Shown here piece after piece: positions 23,549 to 31,313 of a DNA stretch of 38,427 nt. This DNA is from DASRTE01 sp035316885. GTDB lineage: Bacteria; Actinomycetota; Actinomycetes; Jiangellales; Jiangellaceae. The first letter of the stretch is position 1, and each line of letters opens with the position of its first letter. Position numbers and translations under genes: made by a program. The stretch spans positions 1 to 38,427 of the forward strand of contig DATHII010000323.1 in the NCBI GenBank assembly GCA_035316885.1, in the 5' to 3' direction. The notes under the pieces were generated by a model. That model made no database searches, was not told where the DNA came from, and was given only the letters and a program-made list of their open reading frames with translations.

Positions 23549-24999
23549 ACGATCGCTGCGACGTCGTCGTGGTCGGGTCCGGGCCGAACGGGCTGGCCGC
23601 TGCCGTCGTCATGGCCCGGGCCGGGCTCGAGGTCCGGGTCCTCGAGGCCCAGGACACGGTCGGTGGTGGCGCCCGGACGCTCGATCTCGGCACGGCGCCG
23701 GGCCTGCTGCACGACCTGTGCTCGGCCGTGCATCCGATGGCGGCCGCATCGCCGTTCTTCCGTGCATTCGACCTGCCGTCCCGTATCGAGCTCCGGTATC
23801 CGGACGTGTCCTACGCGCAGCCGCTGGACGGTGCCCGCGCCGGCGTCGCGTACCGCGACCTGGAGCGCACGGCGGCCGGCCTGGGCGCCGACGGGCCCGC
23901 GTGGCTGCGGCTGATGAAGCCGCTCGTCGAGCATGTCGAGGGCGTCGTCGACACCGCGATGTTCGACCGGCGCAGCATCCCCGCGGCTCCGGTCACGGCA
24001 CTACGATTCGGACGCGCGATGCTCGAGCAGGGCTCACCGCTGTGGAACCGCCGCTGGCGTACCGACGTCGCCCCCGCGATGCTCACCGGGGTAGCGGCGC
24101 ACACGATCTCGCCGCTGCCGAGCCTCGCGGCCGCCGGTGCGGCGATGCTGCTGGCTCCGCTGGCCCACGCGCCCGGTTGGCCGCTGCCGGTCGGCGGCAG
24201 CCAGGCGATCACCGACGCGCTCGTCTCGGACCTGAACCGGCACGGCGGAACGGTCACAGCCGGGGTGGAGGTGACCGACCTGGCCCAGCTGCCGCAGGCG
24301 CGTGCCTACCTGCTCGACGTCACGCCCCGGACTCTGTTACGGATCGCCGGCACCCGCCTGCCGCCGCGCTACGCGGGGGCGTTGTGGCGGTTCCCGTACG
24401 GCAACGGCGTGGCCAAGGTCGACTTCGTGCTGTCCGGTCCGGTGCCGTGGGCACACCCGGAGGTCGGCCGGGCGGGCACCGTCCACCTCGGCGGCTCCCG
24501 TGGGGAGATGGTCGCGGCCGAGGCCGCTGTGGCCGCCGGCCGGCACGCCGAACGGCCGGTGATCCTCGTCTCCGATCCCGCGCTCCTCGACCCCTCGCGC
24601 GAGGTCGGCGGCCTGCGTCCGCTGTGGACGTACGCGCACGTTCCGGCCGGCTCGACGGTCGACGTCGGTGCCACCGTGCAGGCGCAGGTCGAGCGCTTCG
24701 CGCCCGGGTTCGGTGACGTCGTCGTCGCCCGGCACGTCATTCCCGCTGCGCAGTTACAGAACCACAACGCCAACTACGTCGGCGGCGACATCGCCGCCGG
24801 CTCGGTCGCGATCTGGCGGATGCTGGCCCGCCCGACGGCGCGCTGGGACCCGTATGCAACTCCCCTTGCAGGCGTCTACCTGTGTTCGGCCTCGACGCCA
24901 CCCGGCCCAGGCGTCCACGGCATGGCCGGACTGCACGCCGCGCGGCGGGCGCTACGCGACCGCTTCGGTCAGCGTCGACTGCCCTCGCTCGCGCCCTGA
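23545..24999 (+). CDS. Phytoene-desaturase-like FAD/NAD(P) oxidoreductase
   Basis: The 484-residue enzyme opens with VVVVGSGPNGLAAAVVMARA (GxGxxG at about 11-16). It has VLEAQDTVGGGARTLDLG with the FAD-binding acidic residue, and closes with GVYLCSASTPPGPGVHGMAG and a helix, as in CrtI/amine-oxidase-type proteins. The middle is longer than in short FAD reductases. Real carotenoid desaturases sit with phytoene synthase; none is here. The neighbours suggest oxidation of a lipid or isoprenoid intermediate. GTG 23545 overlaps the maoC stop. Its end is adjacent to, not overlapping, the convergent HTTM gene. Confidence 0.85.
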   Translation: MNDRCDVVVVGSGPNGLAAAVVMARAGLEVRVLEAQDTVGGGARTLDLGTAPGLLHDLCSAVHPMAAASPFFRAFDLPSRIELRYPDVSYAQPLDGARAGVAYRDLERTAAGLGADGPAWLRLMKPLVEHVEGVVDTAMFDRRSIPAAPVTALRFGRAMLEQGSPLWNRRWRTDVAPAMLTGVAAHTISPLPSLAAAGAAMLLAPLAHAPGWPLPVGGSQAITDALVSDLNRHGGTVTAGVEVTDLAQLPQARAYLLDVTPRTLLRIAGTRLPPRYAGALWRFPYGNGVAKVDFVLSGPVPWAHPEVGRAGTVHLGGSRGEMVAAEAAVAAGRHAERPVILVSDPALLDPSREVGGLRPLWTYAHVPAGSTVDVGATVQAQVERFAPGFGDVVVARHVIPAAQLQNHNANYVGGDIAAGSVAIWRMLARPTARWDPYATPLAGVYLCSASTPPGPGVHGMAGLHAARRALRDRFGQRRLPSLAP

Positions 25000-25875
25000 T
25001 CACCGAGTGGCGTCGAGCTCCGGCGTCGTGGCTCTGCTCGCCACCAGCCGGCCCACGAGCGGGACGATCCGCTCGAGCGGGAAGAAGGCCAGCCAGCAGA
25101 CCACGGTCGGCAGGAAGTGGATGCCGAGGCTGAGGTAGGTGACGAGGTGGAAGCTCAGGTAGAAGCCGACGGCGAGTACCAGTGCCTTCCCGTGCAGGAA
25201 CAGCACGACCGGCGAGAGGAACTCGGCGATGAGCAGCATCCATTGGGCGATCCGCAACATCCACGGGTAGTCGAGCACCCAGGAGACGAGCTCGGTGCCC
25301 CGCCGGATGATCGCCCAGGTGAAGACGGCGCCGCCGCCCCAGGCGAACGGCGCCCCGTTGCGGACCCATTTGACGAACGCCGAGCCTACGTAGGTCGCCA
25401 CGACGGCGACCTGGATGCATCGGAACGCCCAGCCGGCGGCCTCGCTCGGCGTGGTGTCGGTGAACCGGGCCCGGCCGACCGTCGGCAGAACCCACAGCGC
25501 CACCAGCAGGGCGAGGTGGTCGTGGTCGACCTTGCCGAACGACATGCCGATGATCAGCCACTCGAGATAGCACAGCGCGACGATCCAACCGGCCAGCCGT
25601 GGCAGCCGCCCCGTGGCGGCGACCAGCGCCCCGACCACCAGCACCACCTGGAGGCTGTGCACCAACGCGGGTGACGGCGTCGGCAGCGGGAGCACCCGGC
25701 CGATGAACAGCGGTTGGTACAGCTCGGGGGCGTAGCCGTGCGGCACGACGTCGTTGACCAGGAAGAAGATGTCGTAGAGCAGGAACAGGTAGACGATCGC
25801 CCGGAAGACGGCTGTCCGGGCCAGTGGCACCGGTGTCGTCCACCAGCCGGCGACGCTTCGTAGGACGCTGCTCAC
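25000..25875 (-). CDS. HTTM-domain multi-pass membrane protein
   Basis: The 291-residue protein has about eight membrane segments. It matches the HTTM (vitamin-K-dependent carboxylase-like) family: FRAIVYLFLLYDIFFLVNDV near the start, LIIGMSFGKVDHDHLALLVA with the polar His/Lys/Asp cluster, and AFVKWVRNGAPFAWGGG. The family also contains the eukaryotic gamma-glutamyl carboxylase, but bacterial members have unknown substrates. GTG 25875 overlaps the stop of the upstream gene, so the two proteins are made together and may act as a pair. Confidence 0.75.
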   Translation of the reverse strand: MSSVLRSVAGWWTTPVPLARTAVFRAIVYLFLLYDIFFLVNDVVPHGYAPELYQPLFIGRVLPLPTPSPALVHSLQVVLVVGALVAATGRLPRLAGWIVALCYLEWLIIGMSFGKVDHDHLALLVALWVLPTVGRARFTDTTPSEAAGWAFRCIQVAVVATYVGSAFVKWVRNGAPFAWGGGAVFTWAIIRRGTELVSWVLDYPWMLRIAQWMLLIAEFLSPVVLFLHGKALVLAVGFYLSFHLVTYLSLGIHFLPTVVCWLAFFPLERIVPLVGRLVASRATTPELDATR

Positions 25876-26348
25876 CGGACGTCCCACTCGGCGAGCTGTT
25901 CGGTCACGGGCTCCCCGGCCTGGTAGCCGTCGCGCAACTGGTACGTGTCGCGCATCAGGTAGAGGGTCGTGTACTGGTCCCGATCGGGATGGAGCGCCCG
26001 ATAGGCGTCGGCGATTGTCTGCATCAGGGACGGCTCGGCGAGGATGCGGCCGAGCTGACCCTCGACCTCCGCCCGGCCGATACCGGTACCGGTGGCGTTG
26101 AGGGGCACGCGCACGCGCTGGAGGCCGGTCTCGGTGTCGGCGAGGACATAGGTCGACCGGACCTGTCCGTCGAGATCGTGGGCCGTCGCGTACTGGGCCA
26201 TGGAACCGAACGGGAAGTAGTCGTCGCTGTCGGCCAGCGTGCCGTGGACCAGGGCGGCGACGCCGGCGAGCGCAACCCCCAGCCGCCATGCCAGGGCCGG
26301 CCGGGACAGCCGACGCGGCGCCCGGGCCTCGGCCTCGGCTGTACTCAC
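25872..26348 (-). CDS. Membrane-anchored partner of the HTTM protein
   Basis: The 158-residue protein has one N-terminal membrane helix (about residues 20-40, LAWRLGVALAGVAALVHGTL). The soluble outside part has DDYFPFGSMAQYATAHDLDG and YTTLYLMRDTYQLRDGYQAG. I do not recognise a family. Its coupling by GTGA to the HTTM gene and the lack of other neighbours suggest that it is a subunit or substrate for that protein. ATG 26348; a good start needs checking as the Shine-Dalgarno is poor. Confidence 0.7.
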   Translation of the reverse strand: MSTAEAEARAPRRLSRPALAWRLGVALAGVAALVHGTLADSDDYFPFGSMAQYATAHDLDGQVRSTYVLADTETGLQRVRVPLNATGTGIGRAEVEGQLGRILAEPSLMQTIADAYRALHPDRDQYTTLYLMRDTYQLRDGYQAGEPVTEQLAEWDVR

Positions 26349-26417
26349 GACGGCCTAGGGTAGCTGGCGCGAGTGGCGTTGCCGCGACAACGCCGGGCTG
26401 CGGTGCGGGCGGCCTAG

Positions 26418-26444
26418 CTTGCACTCTCCGGTGCCGAGTGCTAA
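26418..26444 (+). promoter_or_regulatory. CIRCE operator 1 (HrcA site)
   Basis: The arms CTTGCACTC and GAGTGCTAA flank nine bases, close to the consensus TTAGCACTC-N9-GAGTGCTAA with two mismatches in the left arm. It overlaps TTGCAC (26419-26424) and TAAACA (26442-26447), which form a fair -35/-10 pair 17 bases apart. HrcA bound here would block the groEL promoter. Confidence 0.9.
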
Positions 26445-26452
26445 ACACGGGA

Positions 26453-26479
26453 TTAGCACTCTGCAGATGAGAGTGACAA
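26453..26479 (+). promoter_or_regulatory. CIRCE operator 2
   Basis: TTAGCACTC and GAGTGACAA flank nine bases. The left arm is perfect and the right arm has two mismatches (GACAA for GCTAA). It starts eight bases after the first element, so two HrcA dimers could bind side by side. Two CIRCE copies are common before actinobacterial groEL or groESL genes. Confidence 0.88.
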
Positions 26480-26600
26480 CGACAGGTACCGGGTCGACGA
26501 GGTCCCGGTGTCCCGGCGAAGGGAGCCGGGGTGCCGTTGCCGTCCGTCGCGGGCGTCGAGCCGGTTCTTCCACCCGCTACCCGGGAGGACCAGGAAACCC

Positions 26601-28229
26601 ATGCCCAAGATCATTGCCTTCGACGAGGAGGCGCGGCGTGGCCTCGAGCGCGGCATGAACCAGCTTGCCGACGCGGTACGGGTCACGCTCGGACCCAAGG
26701 GTCGCAACGTCGTCCTCGAGAAGAAGTGGGGCGCGCCGACCATCACCAATGACGGCGTCTCCATCGCGAAGGAGATCGAGCTCGAGGACCCGTGGGAGAA
26801 GATCGGGGCCGAGCTCGTCAAAGAGGTCGCGAAGAAGACCGACGACGTGGCCGGCGATGGCACCACCACGGCCACCGTCCTTGCCCAGGCGCTCGTCCGC
26901 GAGGGCTTGCGCAACGTCGCGGCCGGTGCCAGCCCGATGGCGCTCAAGCGTGGCATCGAGAAGGCCGTCGAGGCCGTCGCGGAGCAGCTGCTCTCCTCTG
27001 CCAAGGACGTCGAGACCAAGGAGCAGATCGCCGCGACCGCGTCGATCTCCGCCGCCGACACCCAGATCGGCGAGCTCATCGCCGAGGCCATGGACAAGGT
27101 CGGCAAGGAAGGTGTCATCACAGTCGAGGAGAGCAACACCTTCGGGCTCGAACTCGAGCTCACCGAGGGTATGCGTTTCGACAAGGGGTACATCTCCGGC
27201 TACTTCGTCACCGACGCGGAGCGCCAGGAGGCCGTTCTGGAGGACGCCTACGTCCTGCTGGTCGAGTCGAAGATCGCCAGCGTCAAGGACCTCCTCCCGC
27301 TGCTCGAGAAGGTCATGCAGGCCGGCAAGCCGTTGCTGATCATCGCCGAGGACGTCGAGGGCGAGGCCCTGGCGACCCTGGTGGTCAACAAGATCCGCGG
27401 GACCTTCAAGTCCGTCGGGGTGAAGGCGCCGGGCTTCGGCGACCGTCGCAAGGCCATGCTGCAGGACATCGCGATCCTCACCGGTGGCCAGGTCATCAGC
27501 GAGACCGTCGGTCTCAAGCTGGAGAACGCGACGCTCGACCTGCTCGGCCAGGCCCGCAAGATCGTCGTCACCAAGGACGAGACGACCCTCGTCGAGGGCG
27601 CCGGCGATGCCGACCAGATCGCCGGCCGGGTCAGCCAGATCCGCACCGAGATCGACAACTCCGACAGTGACTACGACCGCGAGAAGCTCCAGGAGCGCCT
27701 GGCCAAGCTCGCGGGCGGCGTGGCCGTCATCAAGGCCGGTGCTGCCACTGAGGTCGAGCTCAAGGAGCGCAAGCACCGCATCGAAGACGCGGTGCGCAAC
27801 GCCAAGGCCGCCGTCGAGGAGGGCATCGTCGCCGGTGGTGGCGTCGCTCTCATCCAGGCCGCCCAGAAGGCGTTCGAGAAGCTCGAGCTCGACGGTGACG
27901 AGGCCACCGGCGCCGCGATCGTCAAGGTCGCGGTCGAGGCTCCGGTCCGCCAGATCGCGATCAACGCCGGCCTCGAGGGCGGCGTCGTGGTCGAGCGCGT
28001 GCGCGGGCTCGAGGCCGGTCACGGTCTCGACGCCAACACCGGCGAGTACGTCGACATGATCGCGGCCGGCATCATCGACCCGGCCAAGGTCACCCGGTCG
28101 GCGCTGCAGAACGCCGCGTCGATCGCCGGCCTGTTCCTCACCACCGAGGTCGCGATCGCCGACAAGCCCGAGAAGGCGGCCGCCATGCCGGCCGGACCGG
28201 GTGGCGACATGGGCGGCATGGACTTCTGA
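26601..28229 (+). CDS. groEL: Chaperonin GroEL (GroEL2-type, no groES partner)
   Basis: The 542-residue protein is a full-length 60-kDa chaperonin: MPKIIAFDEEARRGLERGMN, the ATP-site GDGTTTATVLAQALVREG, and the final PGGDMGGMDF. The GGM tail is the housekeeping GroEL2 type of actinobacteria, not the His-rich GroEL1. It folds client proteins in the cytoplasm with GroES, which is encoded elsewhere. Start ATG 26601 follows GGGAGGACC. It is preceded by two CIRCE operators about 130 bases upstream and followed by a strong hairpin, so it is a single-gene heat-shock unit. Confidence 0.98.
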   Translation: MPKIIAFDEEARRGLERGMNQLADAVRVTLGPKGRNVVLEKKWGAPTITNDGVSIAKEIELEDPWEKIGAELVKEVAKKTDDVAGDGTTTATVLAQALVREGLRNVAAGASPMALKRGIEKAVEAVAEQLLSSAKDVETKEQIAATASISAADTQIGELIAEAMDKVGKEGVITVEESNTFGLELELTEGMRFDKGYISGYFVTDAERQEAVLEDAYVLLVESKIASVKDLLPLLEKVMQAGKPLLIIAEDVEGEALATLVVNKIRGTFKSVGVKAPGFGDRRKAMLQDIAILTGGQVISETVGLKLENATLDLLGQARKIVVTKDETTLVEGAGDADQIAGRVSQIRTEIDNSDSDYDREKLQERLAKLAGGVAVIKAGAATEVELKERKHRIEDAVRNAKAAVEEGIVAGGGVALIQAAQKAFEKLELDGDEATGAAIVKVAVEAPVRQIAINAGLEGGVVVERVRGLEAGHGLDANTGEYVDMIAAGIIDPAKVTRSALQNAASIAGLFLTTEVAIADKPEKAAAMPAGPGGDMGGMDF

Positions 28230-28252
28230 GTCCAGCCCGCACCGCACGCGAA

Positions 28253-28287
28253 GGGGCGGCGTCCCGGCTTCGGCCGGGCGCCGCCCC
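28253..28287. terminator. Strong bidirectional hairpin after groEL
   Basis: GGGGCGGCGTCCCGGC and GCCGGGCGCCGCCCC pair through almost all their length around a TTCG loop. It lies 24 bases after the groEL stop and just before the stop of the convergent gene, so it can serve both strands. No T-run follows. Confidence 0.85.
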
Positions 28288-28295
28288 TCTCGTCG

Positions 28296-28637
28296 TCAGA
28301 GTTCGCCGAGCGGCGCAACCACGATCCCGGACTTGTCGCACCGCCACCGCGGGTCGTGGCCGAGGTCGGGCTCGATGTGCAGCTCGTGGAGGTCGGTGTC
28401 GTCGCACGCTGTGCACCGCGGCCACCGGCCGATCTGCCCGTCGATCAGGCGGTCCTGGACGTCCTGCGCCACCTGTCCGGCGACGTAGGACGCACCGTCG
28501 GGCCACTCGCCGACCCACCATCGCCGCTCGGTGACGACGTCCTCCAGCACGTCGACCGCGTCGGCGGAGTCGAGGCCGCGCGCGCCGAGGTCGTGGAGGA
28601 CCCGGGCGCGAGCCACGAGCAGCGGGTCGGCGCTCAT
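28296..28637 (-). CDS. Small Cys/Trp-rich hypothetical protein
   Basis: The 113-residue protein has an N-terminal helical part (MSADPLLVARARVLHDLGAR) and a middle RRWWVGEWPDGASYVAGQVA. The C-terminus has CTACDDTDLHELHIEP followed by RWRCDKSG. The CxxC pair, later Cys and His could bind zinc. I do not recognise the family. ATG 28637. It lies divergently from the CutC gene, with the two starts about 80 bases apart. Confidence 0.6.
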   Translation of the reverse strand: MSADPLLVARARVLHDLGARGLDSADAVDVLEDVVTERRWWVGEWPDGASYVAGQVAQDVQDRLIDGQIGRWPRCTACDDTDLHELHIEPDLGHDPRWRCDKSGIVVAPLGEL

Positions 28638-28718
28638 CGTCTGATCGTGCCAGCCGCGCCGATGCCGTGGCAGACCTACGTCCTGACAGACTGGGACGTT
28701 GTCGAGAGGAGGACGTCG

Positions 28719-29423
28719 GTGCGGCCGCTGCTCGAGGTCATCGCGCTGGGCGGGGGTGACGCCGCCGGCGCGCAGGAAGGCGGCGCGGACCGGCTCGAGG
28801 TCGTCGCCGACATGGAATCCGACGGTCTGACGCCCGCGGTCGAGACCGTGCGCGACCTGAAACGGGAGTGCGGGCTTCCGCTACGGGTCATGCTGCGTGC
28901 CAATGACGGATTCTCGACCAGCGGCTCCGAGCTCACCCGTCTCCAGGGTGCCTCCCACGCGCTGGCCGAGGCCGGCGCCGACGGCTTCGTGCTCGGCTTC
29001 CTCGGCCCCACGGTCGAGATCGACGTCGATGCGACCCTCGCCCTCGCCGACGAGTTCGGCAGCCTGCCGTGGACCTTCCACAGGGCCGTCGACAACGCGC
29101 TCGACTATGACCGCGCCTGGCAACGGCTGCGGATGATGCCGCGGCTCGACACCGTGCTGACGGCGGGCTCGGCCCGAGGGGTCCCGGCCGGGCTGGACGA
29201 GCTGTGCCGGCGTGCGGCCGACGATCCGGTGGCCGCTGGGATGATCATGGCCGGCGGCGGGCTGCAGCCCGACCACGTACCGTGGCTGGCCCGGGCGGGA
29301 GTGCGCAAGTTCCACGTCGGGTCCCGGGTGCGCCCCGGCGGGTCGTGGAAAGCGTACGTCGACGCGTCGATGGTCCGGTCGTGGCGAACGCTGGTCGACG
29401 ACGCCGTTGCCGCCGCGCTGTGA
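28719..29423 (+). CDS. cutC: CutC family protein
   Basis: The 234-residue TIM-barrel protein starts VRPLLEVIALGGGDAAGAQE. It has GGADRLEVVADMESDGLTPA, the PWTFHRAVDNALDYDRAW segment and VLTAGSARGVPAGLDEL, all typical of CutC. It was once linked to copper tolerance in E. coli, but the real role is doubtful. GTG 28719 is favoured by GAGAGGAGGACG just before it. The longer frame upstream is out of family. Confidence 0.88.
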   Translation: MRPLLEVIALGGGDAAGAQEGGADRLEVVADMESDGLTPAVETVRDLKRECGLPLRVMLRANDGFSTSGSELTRLQGASHALAEAGADGFVLGFLGPTVEIDVDATLALADEFGSLPWTFHRAVDNALDYDRAWQRLRMMPRLDTVLTAGSARGVPAGLDELCRRAADDPVAAGMIMAGGGLQPDHVPWLARAGVRKFHVGSRVRPGGSWKAYVDASMVRSWRTLVDDAVAAAL

Positions 29424-29433
29424 ACCCTCCGAC

Positions 29434-29703
29434 GTGATCTACGTCGACCCCCCGATGTGGCCCGGGCACGGCCGGCTGTGGTCGCACGTGGTCTCCGACT
29501 CCTCCTACACGGAGTTGCACCTGTTCGCCGAACGGCTCGGCATTCCCGCCCGCGGGTTCGAGCGCGACCACTACGACGTCCCTGCGGAGATGTACGAGCG
29601 TGTCGTGGCGGCTGGAGCGGTACCGGTCAGCAGCCGTGAGGTCGTCCGGCGGCTGGCGGCCGCGGGCCTCAGGAGGCGGAAGCGCCGCCGCGCAGCAGGA
29701 TGA
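29434..29703 (+). CDS. DUF4031 protein
   Basis: The 89-residue product reads VIYVDPPMWPGHGRLWSHVV, SDSSYTELHLFAERLGIPAR and AGAVPVSSREVVRRLAAAGL, a close fit to the DUF4031 family of small proteins with Trp/His-rich start. Function unknown. GTG 29434 is 10 bases after the cutC stop, so it may be co-transcribed with cutC. Its last 35 bases overlap the end of the convergent HD-domain gene. Confidence 0.82.
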   Translation: MIYVDPPMWPGHGRLWSHVVSDSSYTELHLFAERLGIPARGFERDHYDVPAEMYERVVAAGAVPVSSREVVRRLAAAGLRRRKRRRAAG

Positions 29704-30289
29704 GCTCGGTCCCGACGTTGCGGCGGGCGTTCGCCTCCCACCGGTCCCGCGCCGTCGTGGTCGCGAACAGCGCGTCCCGGGCCAGCAGCCCGTCGAGGAC
29801 CGCCGCCCGCCCGAGCCGGAACTGCTCCTCCGGAACCTGCGCGTACTCGTCCCGAACGGCCGCGGCATAGTCCGCGTACTCGGCCGGTTCGCCACCGAGC
29901 ACGGCCAGGTCGGCGTCGCACAGAACGCCGCCGTTGTGGTCGCCCGGTGCTGGGTCGTGTCCGGCGGTGAGCTCGACGAGCCGGGCCACCTCGGCCACCC
30001 GGGCCTCGTCGAGTCGTGCGGCACGTAGCGTCGCCGCCGCGAGAAGGGCGCTGTCCCGCTCGTCGTCGCCGGGCCGGCCGGAGTACACCGCGTCGTGAAA
30101 CCACGCCGCCAGCCGCACCGCGTCGGGATCGGCGGCGTCGGCGGCCAGCTCGTCCACGGCGTCCAAGACGGCGGTGAGGTGCCTCACATCGTGGTAGCGA
30201 CGGTGCGGTTCTGACCAACGTCGCAGCAGGTCACGGCCGGTTTCCTCGTCGTCCACGAGGAGTCGCCACCGTGCGATCAAGTCCTCCAC
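29669..30289 (-). CDS. HD-domain hydrolase-like protein
   Basis: The 206-residue protein has RRYHDVRHLTAVLDAVDELA and LAAWFHDAVYSGRPGDDERD, in which His and FHDAVY form the HD metal site. Further on LVELTAGHDPAPGDHNGG and DADLAVLGGEP complete the pattern. This matches the stand-alone HD family with the YHxxxH...FHD..Y layout. It may be a nucleotide phosphohydrolase, but the substrate is unknown. GTG 30289 lies just after a TGATAG-type -10 on the minus strand, suggesting a short leader. The longer frame upstream is not family-like. Confidence 0.75.
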   Translation of the reverse strand: MEDLIARWRLLVDDEETGRDLLRRWSEPHRRYHDVRHLTAVLDAVDELAADAADPDAVRLAAWFHDAVYSGRPGDDERDSALLAAATLRAARLDEARVAEVARLVELTAGHDPAPGDHNGGVLCDADLAVLGGEPAEYADYAAAVRDEYAQVPEEQFRLGRAAVLDGLLARDALFATTTARDRWEANARRNVGTELILLRGGASAS

Positions 30290-30362
30290 ACGGCTATCAT
30301 GGTCGCAGCACAGGGTTCCAGTGCGCGTCTGGTGGTGGGAGACGCGCCACGGGGCCGGTGTC

Positions 30363-30675
30363 ATGCACGCCCTGCTCGGGGTGGGCCGCATCGTCGCGGG
30401 GCTGGCCTGTACGGCGCTCCCCAATGGTTCGGCTACGAGCGCCGCATGGTCGCTGAGCGGATCGTGCCGCTGCGGCGGCTCGGCGCGGCGATGCGCTGCT
30501 CGCCGGGGCCACCGGCATCGGATACGCCCTCGGCTCGGCATTCGCGGGTCGCTTGGCGGACGCCGGCGGTCACACCCCGACATTCGCGGTCGCCGTGACG
30601 GCCGGCGCCCTTTCGGTTGGGCTCACCGCGTCGTCGGCGCGCCGGTTGGCCCGGGCCCTCCGTCAGTCCTGCTGA
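30363..30675 (+). pseudogene. Remnant of a transporter (MFS C-terminus) with an unclear upstream piece
   Basis: From about 30490 one frame reads DALLAGATGIGYALGSAFAG, RLADAGGHTPTFAVAVTAGA and RLARALRQSC. This is the end of a drug-type MFS permease with two last membrane helices. The frame has stops a few codons upstream and no start, so the other helices are missing. Before it, from ATG 30363, another frame reads MHALLGVGRIVAGLACTALP, a membrane-like piece that then loses its frame. The last bases overlap the convergent DoxX gene end. Confidence 0.5.
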
Positions 30676-31244
30676 TCTGGCCCCGGTCCGCCCAGCATCG
30701 TGCCGCGCCGCACCGGCGCGCCAAGCGCAGGGATCAGGAACCGGTCGAGACCGATCCAGCCCGCGTTCCGCCACGCCGCCGCCAGGGCGAGGCCGAGGAG
30801 GATGAACACCGGGTTCACGCCCGCAGTGCCGGACAGGACGAACGAGAAGTTCAGCATGAGGCCGACGACGGCGGCGATCCCGGTGAACGCACCGAGGATG
30901 AGCAGGAGTCCGACACCGAACTCGACGAACGGGATGATCTTGGCCCGCCAGGACGCGTTGTCGTTGATGACTTCGAGGACGTCGACCCACCACCCATATG
31001 CGACCGGCGGATGCTCGCTGGCCGCGGAGTCGATCGCGCCCTGCGTGTATCCGGCGAGCGCAGCGCCGTCGTTGTTCAGCCACCCGTCACCGGTGATCTT
31101 GCCCCAGCCGGACTCGAGCCACTGCCAGCCCAGGTAGACCCGGACGATGAGCCAGAGCGTCGTCCAGAACGGGTGCGTGGTCTTCGTCGACTGGTGGACG
31201 ATCCTCCACTCAGGATAGGTCTCTTCGAGATCGCGGACGGCCAT
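30663..31244 (-). CDS. DoxX-family membrane protein
   Basis: The 193-residue product has a soluble start (PEWRIVHQSTKTTHPFWTTL), followed by membrane helices typical of DoxX: WLIVRVYLGWQWLESGWGKI, IIPFVEFGVGLLLILGAFTG, GLMLNFSFVLSGTAGVNPVF and ILLGLALAAAWRNAGWIGLD. DoxX proteins are subunits or relatives of the thiosulfate:quinone oxidoreductase small subunit and also act in redox stress in mycobacteria. No DoxA partner or SodA neighbour is here. ATG 31244 has no obvious operon partner. Confidence 0.85.
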   Translation of the reverse strand: MAVRDLEETYPEWRIVHQSTKTTHPFWTTLWLIVRVYLGWQWLESGWGKITGDGWLNNDGAALAGYTQGAIDSAASEHPPVAYGWWVDVLEVINDNASWRAKIIPFVEFGVGLLLILGAFTGIAAVVGLMLNFSFVLSGTAGVNPVFILLGLALAAAWRNAGWIGLDRFLIPALGAPVRRGTMLGGPGPDQQD

Positions 31245-31313
31245 GACGAAGTCCTCGTCGACGTGTGACCCTCTCCGCTGTGATCATGGCGCAGGATCGA
31301 CGCGACGTCACGT

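Noticed and set aside
26577..28247. 556-residue minus-strand ORF opposite groEL
   Set aside because: It is the antisense shadow of groEL, Leu/Asp/Gly-rich with no family; high GC gives such long open frames.
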